In this document: positions 58,250-64,000 of the stretch, in pieces | Layout: each line of letters opens with the position of its first letter | Numbering within the stretch: position 1 is the stretch's first letter | Assembly: GCA_041905595.1 (NCBI GenBank) | Contig: JAYRKT010000003.1 | Coordinates: 128,946-192,945 of the forward strand | Length of the DNA: 64,000 nucleotides | Source of the DNA: Aliitabrizicola sp041905595 | Lineage (GTDB): Bacteria; Pseudomonadota; Alphaproteobacteria; Rhodobacterales; Rhodobacteraceae | Direction: 5' to 3' | Made by a program: the position numbers and the translations under genes | The notes under the pieces: model-generated | Seen by the model: only the letters and a program-made list of their open reading frames with translations | The model's database searches: none | Told to the model about the DNA's origin: nothing

Positions 58250-59277
58250 CAGCGCTGGACGACAGGAATGCAGGTGGCGTTTTCAGCCAGTAGCGCCGCG
58301 CAGAAGCGGCGGGCATCGGCATCGTCATCGAAGCCGAAAGCGCGGAGGCGGACGAAGGTGCGACCGCCCGCCGTTGCCGTTTGCAGGACCATCGACTTCG
58401 GCGCGATCAGATCACCGAACTTGTCCTGCAGCCGGGTCCATTCGGCCTTGGCGCCGGCTTCGTCATCGAAAGCGCCAAGCTGGACAAGACGCGAGCCCGG
58501 CGTGATCGAGGCCACGTCCAGTACCGCCGTCGCCGGCTTGGTCTCTTCCTTTCCGGTTACGCTTTCGCCCGAGCCATCGCCCTCGGGCCGGCGCTGTGGG
58601 CGGATCGATTTGGTGATGCCACCGGTAGTGTTGCCGGATGCGGATTCGGTGCCGCCGAGCGCCTCGGCCAGCGCCCCGTTCACCGCGTCTTCCAGCGCCA
58701 CGGCCGAATCTGCGGCGGCCGGCGTATCGTCGACCACCCCGGTCGCCGTCTCGACATCCGGTGTCGTCCCTTCATCAAGGGCGGGCGTCTCGGTGACCTG
58801 CTCCACCGGCGCCTGCGGAACCAGAGGGGCGAGTGTGCCATCCGTCGACGCCGCGCGCGGCAGAGAGGCGAGAACGGGCGTCACCGCATCGGCGGGCGCG
58901 GCGCTCGCCTTGGCGACCATGGCCTCGCCCGGGGTGTCCTCGGCCGCAAGGTCGAGCGGTTTCGGTGCCAGCACCATCTTCTCGGGCAGGGGCGCAGCTC
59001 CGCCCTCTGCGGCGATTTCATTGACGGAAAGCCCGACATGGGCAGCAATCTCGCCTCCAGGCTCCTGCGGGGCGATCCGCATCGGGCCGGCCATGGCCCG
59101 GACAACGGGGATGCCCGAGACGTCCCGGACGGCGAGCTTGTAGCCCCAGACCCCCAGGCCGATCACCAGCGCCAGTGAGGTCAAGGCCCCGGCGATGTTC
59201 ACAAATGACTGCATCCGGCCAGGCGCCATCTGGTCCTGCACAGGGACGCCAAAATCCTCTTCCGAGTAGATCGCCAT
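58249..59277 (-). CDS. SPOR-domain cell-envelope protein
   Basis: 342 residues: short cytoplasmic N-term, one membrane helix (ITS-like IAGALTSLALVIGLGVWGYKLA, about 27-50), a long acidic/Pro/Ala-rich linker, and a C-terminal SPOR domain (about 262-340) with SRLVQLGAFDDEAGAKAEWTRL and MVLQTATAGGRTFVRLRAFGF. SPOR binds denuded glycan at the septum. Two Cys near the end (FCAALLAENATCIP) may form a disulfide. It lies between argS and nagZ, as in other Rhodobacteraceae. Confidence 0.88.
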   Translation of the reverse strand: MAIYSEEDFGVPVQDQMAPGRMQSFVNIAGALTSLALVIGLGVWGYKLAVRDVSGIPVVRAMAGPMRIAPQEPGGEIAAHVGLSVNEIAAEGGAAPLPEKMVLAPKPLDLAAEDTPGEAMVAKASAAPADAVTPVLASLPRAASTDGTLAPLVPQAPVEQVTETPALDEGTTPDVETATGVVDDTPAAADSAVALEDAVNGALAEALGGTESASGNTTGGITKSIRPQRRPEGDGSGESVTGKEETKPATAVLDVASITPGSRLVQLGAFDDEAGAKAEWTRLQDKFGDLIAPKSMVLQTATAGGRTFVRLRAFGFDDDADARRFCAALLAENATCIPVVQR

Positions 59278-59351
59278 GTCTGCCCCGCCCGGCCCGCCTT
59301 CAAATTCCGCGGGCTCTCTTGCCTGTTGACCGGCCGGGGCGCCCTAGCTGC

Positions 59352-61094
59352 TCAGCGCATTTCCTCGACCGGAGTAACGCCAAGAATACCAAGACCGTTG
59401 GAAATCACAACGCCCACGGCCCGTGCGAGGCCGATTTTCGCCTGACTTTTCGCGGAATCTTCCTGGATGAAGCGCAGATCTGGGTCGTCATTGCCGCGAT
59501 TCCACAATCCATGGAACTCCGAGGCGAGTTCGTACAGGTAGAAGGCCACGCGGTGCGGTTCGTTGTTGCGCGCCGCGATCTCGACCAGCCGCGGCCATTC
59601 GGCGAGCTTTCCGGCCAAGGCGAACTCTGCCGGATGGGACAGGTTCGACAGGTCCGCCGCCGCCAATGCCGCGTCGTCGCAAGCGATCCCGGCTTCGCGC
59701 GCCTTGCGCAGCACCGAATTCACACGGGCGTTCGCATATTGCACGTAGAAGACCGGGTTGTCCTTGGATTGCTCCAGCACCTTGTCGAAGTCGAAGTCGA
59801 GCGCCATGTCGTTCTTGCGGGTCAGCATGACGAAGCGGGTCACGTCGGCACCCGCCTGCTCGACCACGTCGCGCAGGGTGACGAAGGTCCCTGCCCGCTT
59901 CGACATCTTGAAGGGCTCGCCGTTCTTGAACAGCTTGACGAGCTGGATGAGCTTCACGTCGAGCGGCACACGGCCATTCGACAGCGCCGCAACCACCGCC
60001 TTCATCCGCTTCACATAGCCGCCGTGGTCGGCACCGAGCACGTCGATCAGCAGGTCGAAGCCGCGCTGGATCTTGTCATAGTGATAGGCGATGTCAGGGG
60101 CGAAATAGGTCCAGGAGCCGTCCGATTTCTTCACCGGCCGGTCCACGTCGTCGCCATGCGCGGTCGAGCGGAACAGGGTCTGCTCGCGCGGCTCCCAGTC
60201 GTCGGGGGTCTTGCCCTTCGGCGGTTCCAGCACGCCTTCGTAGATCAGGCCCATGCCGCGCAGCGTGTCGATCGCCGCCTCGATCTTGCCGGTGCCGTAC
60301 AGCGCCTTCTCGCTGGAATAGACGTCCATCTTCACGCCAAGCGCGGCCAGATCCTCGCGGATCACCTGCATCATCATCTCGGTCGCGAAGTTCCGCACGT
60401 CGGTCAGCCAGGCCGATTCCGGCTGGTCGAGCAGGCTCGCGCCATACTTGGCCTTCAGCGCCTCGCCGACCGGGATCAGGTAGTCACCGGGATAGAGACC
60501 CGCGCGGATGTCGGGCTCCAGCCCGTTCGCTTCGCGGTAGCGCTCGTAAGCCGACCGGGCGAGGACGTCGACCTGCGCCCCGCCATCGTTGATGTAATAC
60601 TCGCGCGTCACCTCATGGCCCGCGAAATCCAGAAGCCGCGCCAGCGCATCGCCGAAGACCGCGCCGCGCACATGGCCCACATGCATCGGGCCGGTCGGGT
60701 TGGCCGAAACGAATTCGACGTTGACCTTGGCCCCCTGCCCCAGATCGGACCGGCCATAGGCGGCGCCTTCGGTCAGGACCGACTGCACGAGGCCGCGCCA
60801 GACGGTCGGGGACAGGCGCAGGTTAAGGAAGCCCGGCCCCGCAACCTCGGCCGAGGCGATGCGGGGATCGGTGGCCAGACGCGGTGCCAGCTTGTCGGCA
60901 ATGACGCGGGGCGAAAGGCCGGCGGGCTTGGCCAGCACCATGGCAGCATTGGTCGCCATGTCGCCATGCGCGGGGTCGCGCGGCGGCTCAACGGCGACGG
61001 CGGAAAGGTCGAGACCGGCCGGCAGGTCGCCCGCGGCGGTCATTGCGTCCAGCGCGCCGACGACAAGGGCGCGAATGTCGGAAAACAGGTTCAT
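59352..61094 (-). CDS. argS: Arginyl-tRNA synthetase ArgS
   Basis: 580 residues, class I. HIGH motif as HVGH in SANPTGPMHVGHVRGAVFG; KMSKR-like KMSKRAGTFVTLRD; C-terminal DALR domain with VQYANARVNSVLRKA. ATG 61094 (MNLFSDIRALVVG). The frame open to 61463 is antisense to the SpoIIAA-like gene. Heads the argS-SPOR-nagZ-scpAB run, with a 74-bp gap after it that may hold a processing site. Confidence 0.95.
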   Translation of the reverse strand: MNLFSDIRALVVGALDAMTAAGDLPAGLDLSAVAVEPPRDPAHGDMATNAAMVLAKPAGLSPRVIADKLAPRLATDPRIASAEVAGPGFLNLRLSPTVWRGLVQSVLTEGAAYGRSDLGQGAKVNVEFVSANPTGPMHVGHVRGAVFGDALARLLDFAGHEVTREYYINDGGAQVDVLARSAYERYREANGLEPDIRAGLYPGDYLIPVGEALKAKYGASLLDQPESAWLTDVRNFATEMMMQVIREDLAALGVKMDVYSSEKALYGTGKIEAAIDTLRGMGLIYEGVLEPPKGKTPDDWEPREQTLFRSTAHGDDVDRPVKKSDGSWTYFAPDIAYHYDKIQRGFDLLIDVLGADHGGYVKRMKAVVAALSNGRVPLDVKLIQLVKLFKNGEPFKMSKRAGTFVTLRDVVEQAGADVTRFVMLTRKNDMALDFDFDKVLEQSKDNPVFYVQYANARVNSVLRKAREAGIACDDAALAAADLSNLSHPAEFALAGKLAEWPRLVEIAARNNEPHRVAFYLYELASEFHGLWNRGNDDPDLRFIQEDSAKSQAKIGLARAVGVVISNGLGILGVTPVEEMR

Positions 61095-61231
61095 GGCTCG
61101 TCCCATATGATCAAAATGGCTGTGCCAGAGCCGCCCCGGCACGTCAATGCCAAGCGACCGGAACCGGATTGCCAGACGAGGCGCGCCGCCGCACTCTGGA
61201 CGAGGGCATGACCGGTGGAGGAGACCCGTCA

Positions 61232-61594
61232 ATGATCGACCTGAGCCTGATGAAGAAGGATGGCATCCTGATCGTCGCCCCGACCGGGGCGCTGACCGAT
61301 GACGACATGGAGGAGTTGCGCGGCACCCTGTCGGGCATGGTTGCCGATGGCGACGAAGTGAAAGGCCTGCTGATCGACGCCAAGGGCTTTCCGGGCTACG
61401 CCGACTTCCACGCCTTCCTTGCCCATATGGGTGTGGTGCGCGACTTCCACGGCAAGATCGCAAAGCTGGCGCTGGTGAGCGACATGGTCTTTGCCGCGGC
61501 CGGCGAGATGTTCGCGCGGACCTTCCTTGGGGTCGACGCGAAGCATTTCGCGTCCGGGGACAAGGACAAGGCGATTGCCTGGCTGAAGGGCTGA
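61232..61594 (+). CDS. SpoIIAA-like (STAS) domain protein
   Basis: 120 residues. The SpoIIAA-like/STAS pattern: IDLSLMKKDGILIVAPTGALTDDDMEELRGTL, GLLIDAKGFPGYADFHAFLAHM, VRDFHGKIAKLALVSDM and FARTFLGVDAKHFASGDKDKAIAWL. Family members bind lipid-like or regulatory ligands; function here unknown. ATG 61232, with GGAGGAGA at 61217-61224, preferred over 61208. Its 3' end is followed by copy 3 of the inverted repeat and the converging dgt gene. Confidence 0.85.
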   Translation: MIDLSLMKKDGILIVAPTGALTDDDMEELRGTLSGMVADGDEVKGLLIDAKGFPGYADFHAFLAHMGVVRDFHGKIAKLALVSDMVFAAAGEMFARTFLGVDAKHFASGDKDKAIAWLKG

Positions 61595-61600
61595 GCCGTC

Positions 61601-61653
61601 GATATTTCTGCGGAAAACCAGGTCATCAGGCCGAGAATTTTCGCAGAAAACTC
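61601..61653. repeat. Dispersed inverted repeat, copy 3
   Basis: Arms GATATTTCTGCGGAAAACC (61601-61619) and GAATTTTCGCAGAAAACTC (61635-61653). The right arm is followed by G and then directly by the dgt stop (TGA, 61657-61655 on the minus strand). Same architecture as copies 1 and 2. It lies between two converging genes, so it can serve both. Confidence 0.65.
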
Positions 61654-61654
61654 G

Positions 61655-62791
61655 TCAGGGGCACAGGCGGGCGTGTTCCTGCAGCGCGAAGCGATCGGTC
61701 ATGCCGGCGACATAGTCCGCCACCGTGCGCGCCAGCTCGGTTTCGTTGGTGGCCCCCTGCACGTCGGCCTGCCACTCGGCCGGCAGCAGGTCGGGCTGCG
61801 AGAGGAACAGCGGGAAGAGGTCGTTGACCACCCGGGTGACCTTGGCACGCTCCGCCATGACCGAGGGGGCGCGGTACATCCGGGTAAAAAGGAACGAGCG
61901 GATCGCCTTCAGTTCCTGGTACAGCGGCTTCGAAAAGCGGATGACCGTGGCGCCCATCGCCCGGATATCATCAACCGATTTAGGCTGCGCCGCGTCCAGT
62001 CGGCCCTGCGCCACCGCAATCACATCCTCGACCATCCGGCCGAAAACCCGCCGCAGCGCCTCATGCCGCCGCCGCATCGGGTCGAGACCGGGATAAAGCG
62101 CATCCACCTCGGCAAAGGCCGGGCCGGTCACCGGCAGTTCCATCAGGTCCAGTTCCGTGAACAGGCCCGAGCGCAGCCCGTCATGCAGGTCGTGGTGGGA
62201 ATAGGCGACGTCATCGGCAATGGCCGCGACCTGCGCCTCGGCGCTGGCATAGGTGTTCAGCTCCAGATCCCAGGCGGCGTTCACCTCGGCCAGCGCATAG
62301 GCATAGGGCGGCTCGACCGGGCCGTTGTGCTTGGCGATGCCTTCGAGCGTCTCCCAGGTCAGGTTCAGCCCGTCGAATTCGGCATAGTGCCGTTCGAGCT
62401 TTGTGACGATGCGGAGGGCCTGCGCGTTGTGGTCGAAGCCGCCATAGGGCTTCATTAGCGCTTCCATGGCGTCCTCGCCGGTGTGACCGAAGGGCGTATG
62501 GCCCAGGTCATGGGCCAGAGCGATCGCCTCGGCCAGATCGGTGTTGAGGTTCAGCACGCCGGCGATGGTGCGGGCGACCTGCGCCACTTCGATCGTGTGG
62601 GTGAGGCGGGTGCGATAGTAGTCGCCCTCGTGCTCGACGAAGACCTGGGTCTTGTGCTTCAGTCGGCGGAAGGCCGAGGAATGGATAATGCGGTCGCGGT
62701 CGCGCTGGAACGGCGAACGGAAGGTCGACATCCGTTCGGGATATAGCCGGCCCCGGCTGGCTTCGGGCAGGCAGGCATAGGGCGCGAGCAT
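61655..62791 (-). CDS. dgt: Deoxyguanosinetriphosphate triphosphohydrolase-like protein
   Basis: 378 residues, HD superfamily. Start with the family pattern SRGRLYPE then RSPFQRDRDRIIHSSAFRRLKHKTQVF, RLTHTIEVAQVARTI (metal His) and LAHDLGHTPFGHTGEDAM (HD pair). It hydrolyses dNTPs to nucleosides and PPPi and helps hold the dNTP pool. ATG 62791; divergent from the Fe-S carrier gene with 76 bp between starts. Confidence 0.9.
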   Translation of the reverse strand: MLAPYACLPEASRGRLYPERMSTFRSPFQRDRDRIIHSSAFRRLKHKTQVFVEHEGDYYRTRLTHTIEVAQVARTIAGVLNLNTDLAEAIALAHDLGHTPFGHTGEDAMEALMKPYGGFDHNAQALRIVTKLERHYAEFDGLNLTWETLEGIAKHNGPVEPPYAYALAEVNAAWDLELNTYASAEAQVAAIADDVAYSHHDLHDGLRSGLFTELDLMELPVTGPAFAEVDALYPGLDPMRRRHEALRRVFGRMVEDVIAVAQGRLDAAQPKSVDDIRAMGATVIRFSKPLYQELKAIRSFLFTRMYRAPSVMAERAKVTRVVNDLFPLFLSQPDLLPAEWQADVQGATNETELARTVADYVAGMTDRFALQEHARLCP

Positions 62792-62867
62792 CGGCAGGCC
62801 TGTTCTTGTCGGTCTTCGGGGACGAGCCTATATTCGCAAGACTACGGGAATGATACGGGTTTTCGCC

Positions 62868-63203
62868 ATGGATGCACTGGTTCTTCCGCCGAAAGTCACT
62901 GACCGGGCCTTTGCCCGGCTGGCCGAAATTGCTGAGATCACTGGCGATGGCCGCCCCTTGCGCGTCGCGATCGAGGGCGGCGGCTGTTCGGGCTTCCAGT
63001 ATGACATCAAGCTCGACGAGGCCGCGCCGGACGATCTCGTGATCGAAAAGAACGGCGTGAAGGTGCTGGTGGATTCGGTCTCGCTGCCGTTCCTTGAGAA
63101 TGCGGTTATCGATTTCACCGACGAGCTGATCGGCGCGCGCTTCGTGGTGCAGAACCCGAATGCGACCTCGTCCTGCGGCTGCGGGACAAGTTTTTCGATG
63201 TGA
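62868..63203 (+). CDS. erpA: A-type iron-sulfur carrier (ErpA/IscA/SufA family)
   Basis: 111 residues. Three cluster Cys are present: Cys40 (GGGCSGFQY), Cys103 and Cys105 (SSCGCGTSF). It passes Fe-S clusters to apoproteins. ATG 62868 (MDALVLPPKV); an ATG at 62850 would add six residues. It is placed between dgt and xthA, as in other Rhodobacteraceae. The choice of the name erpA over iscA/sufA rests on context and is not certain. Confidence 0.85.
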   Translation: MDALVLPPKVTDRAFARLAEIAEITGDGRPLRVAIEGGGCSGFQYDIKLDEAAPDDLVIEKNGVKVLVDSVSLPFLENAVIDFTDELIGARFVVQNPNATSSCGCGTSFSM

Positions 63204-63300
63204 CACGGGCGCGGGTCCTGCCCACATCACGCGGGGGTTGGGGGTTTTCCTTTGAGGTCTGGCCGGACTAGAACAGGCAGACCGGCCGGAGACCGCGCCC

Positions 63301-64000
63301 ATGAAACTCGCCACATTCAACATCAACGGCATCAAGGCGCGGATCGAGGCGCTGAGCGACTGGCTGAAGACGGCTGATCCCGACGTCGTCGGCCTGCAGG
63401 AGATCAAGTCGATCGACGAGGGCTTTCCCCGCGAGCATTTCGAGGGGATGGGATACCGCGTCGAGACACATGGCCAGAAGGGCTTCAACGGCGTCGCGAT
63501 CCTGTCCAAGCTTCCCCTCGAGGATGTGACCCGCGGTCTGCCCGGCGATATTGCCGACGAACAGGCGCGCTGGATCGAGGCGACAGTGATCGGCAAGCGG
63601 GCGATCCGCTTTGCCTCGCTCTACCTGCCGAACGGCAACCCGGCGCCGGGGCCGAAATACGACTACAAGCTCGGCTGGATGGCGCGGATGCGCGACAGGG
63701 CGGCGGAGTTGCTTGCGACCGAGGAGCCCGTCGTGCTGGCCGGCGATTACAACATCATTCCCCAGCCGATCGACGCGGCCAAGCCCGAGGCCTGGGTGAC
63801 CGATGCGCTGTTCCTGCCCGAAAGCCGCGCCGCCTTCCGCCGTATCCTCAATCTGGGCTACGCGGATGCCTTCCGTCTTCGCGACCAGGGGCCGGGACAT
63901 TACAGCTTCTGGGATTTCCAGGCGGGCGCGTGGCAGCGCAACAACGGCATCCGCATCGACCACCTGCTGCTCAGCCCGCAGGCCGCCGACCTGCTCCAGT
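63301..64000 (+). CDS. xthA: Exodeoxyribonuclease III XthA (3' end outside window)
   Basis: The frame runs from ATG 63301 to the window end without a stop (233 residues; the family is about 260). ExoIII-type AP endonuclease: MKLATFNINGIKARIEAL, VVGLQEIKS with the metal Glu, LYLPNGNPAPGPKYDYK, LAGDYNIIPQPID, and WQRNNGIRIDHLLLSP near the end. It nicks at abasic sites and degrades 3' ends. The C-terminal catalytic His falls beyond the window edge. Confidence 0.93.
   Translation, partial: MKLATFNINGIKARIEALSDWLKTADPDVVGLQEIKSIDEGFPREHFEGMGYRVETHGQKGFNGVAILSKLPLEDVTRGLPGDIADEQARWIEATVIGKRAIRFASLYLPNGNPAPGPKYDYKLGWMARMRDRAAELLATEEPVVLAGDYNIIPQPIDAAKPEAWVTDALFLPESRAAFRRILNLGYADAFRLRDQGPGHYSFWDFQAGAWQRNNGIRIDHLLLSPQAADLLQ

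Noticed and set aside
59175..61211. Plus-strand open frame of 678 codons opposite argS
   Set aside because: Antisense shadow of argS; no family motif, and argS motifs are intact on the other strand.

Overview
The window looks like an ordinary chromosomal segment of a high-GC alphaproteobacterium of the Rhodobacteraceae/Paracoccaceae (Rhodobacter, Defluviimonas or Gemmobacter type). The evidence is the gene order, the long (about 360-residue) DCD-type dCTP deaminase, OlsB, the LpxI route to lipid A, and an idi gene next to an ORF428/PucC-type gene as in the Rhodobacter photosynthesis cluster. I see no insertion sequence, prophage, integrase, CRISPR array or rRNA operon. Very long antisense frames are shadows caused by the GC-rich third codon positions.

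Layout. 1-12.6 kb: the end of mnmA, then a long minus-strand cell-envelope block read right to left (pyrH, frr, uppS, cdsA, dxr, rseP, a 45-residue membrane protein, bamA, skp, fabZ, lpxA, lpxI, lpxB). It makes undecaprenyl carrier, CDP-diglyceride, isoprenoid precursor and lipid A, and assembles outer-membrane proteins. 12.7-21 kb: miaA, an AraC regulator and a four-gene oligopeptide-type ABC importer whose solute-binding protein carries a Tat signal. 21-24.7 kb: a lytic transglycosylase and a compact PepSY / cytochrome b561 / membrane-anchored LuxR operon, then ssb and a DedA protein. 24.7-27.8 kb: idi with an ORF428/PucC-like carrier (apparently a photosynthesis-cluster fragment lacking bchP), a divergent copper pair, and tRNA-Gly(CCC). 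28-29.3 kb: a small unknown protein, a cold-shock protein and RidA. 29.4-33.2 kb: the zwf-pgl-pgi operon behind a promoter with a LacI-type palindrome. 33.3-43.6 kb: MgtC-like protein, HNH nuclease, hydrolase, AlkA-like glycosylase, MFS carrier, an EEP-family protein, cimA coupled to a squalene/phytoene-synthase-like gene, and cysS preceded by a tiny reading frame with tandem Cys codons.

43.9-50 kb: PLP decarboxylase, a beta-barrel protein, ABC-F ATPase, olsB, msrB, bamE. 50-55.8 kb: yceD-rpmF-plsX-fabH-ihfA-merR, tRNA-Pro(GGG) and dcd. 55.8-64 kb: scpB-scpA-nagZ-SPOR-argS (minus strand), a SpoIIAA-like protein, dgt, an A-type Fe-S carrier and the start of xthA (cut by the window end).

Items most worth a second look: the tandem-Cys leader frame before cysS; the base-composition break inside cysS; the PepSY/b561/membrane-LuxR module; the idi-ORF428 relict; the palindrome on the zwf promoter; two families of dispersed inverted repeats, one of which abuts stop codons; and a TTG-started rseP.
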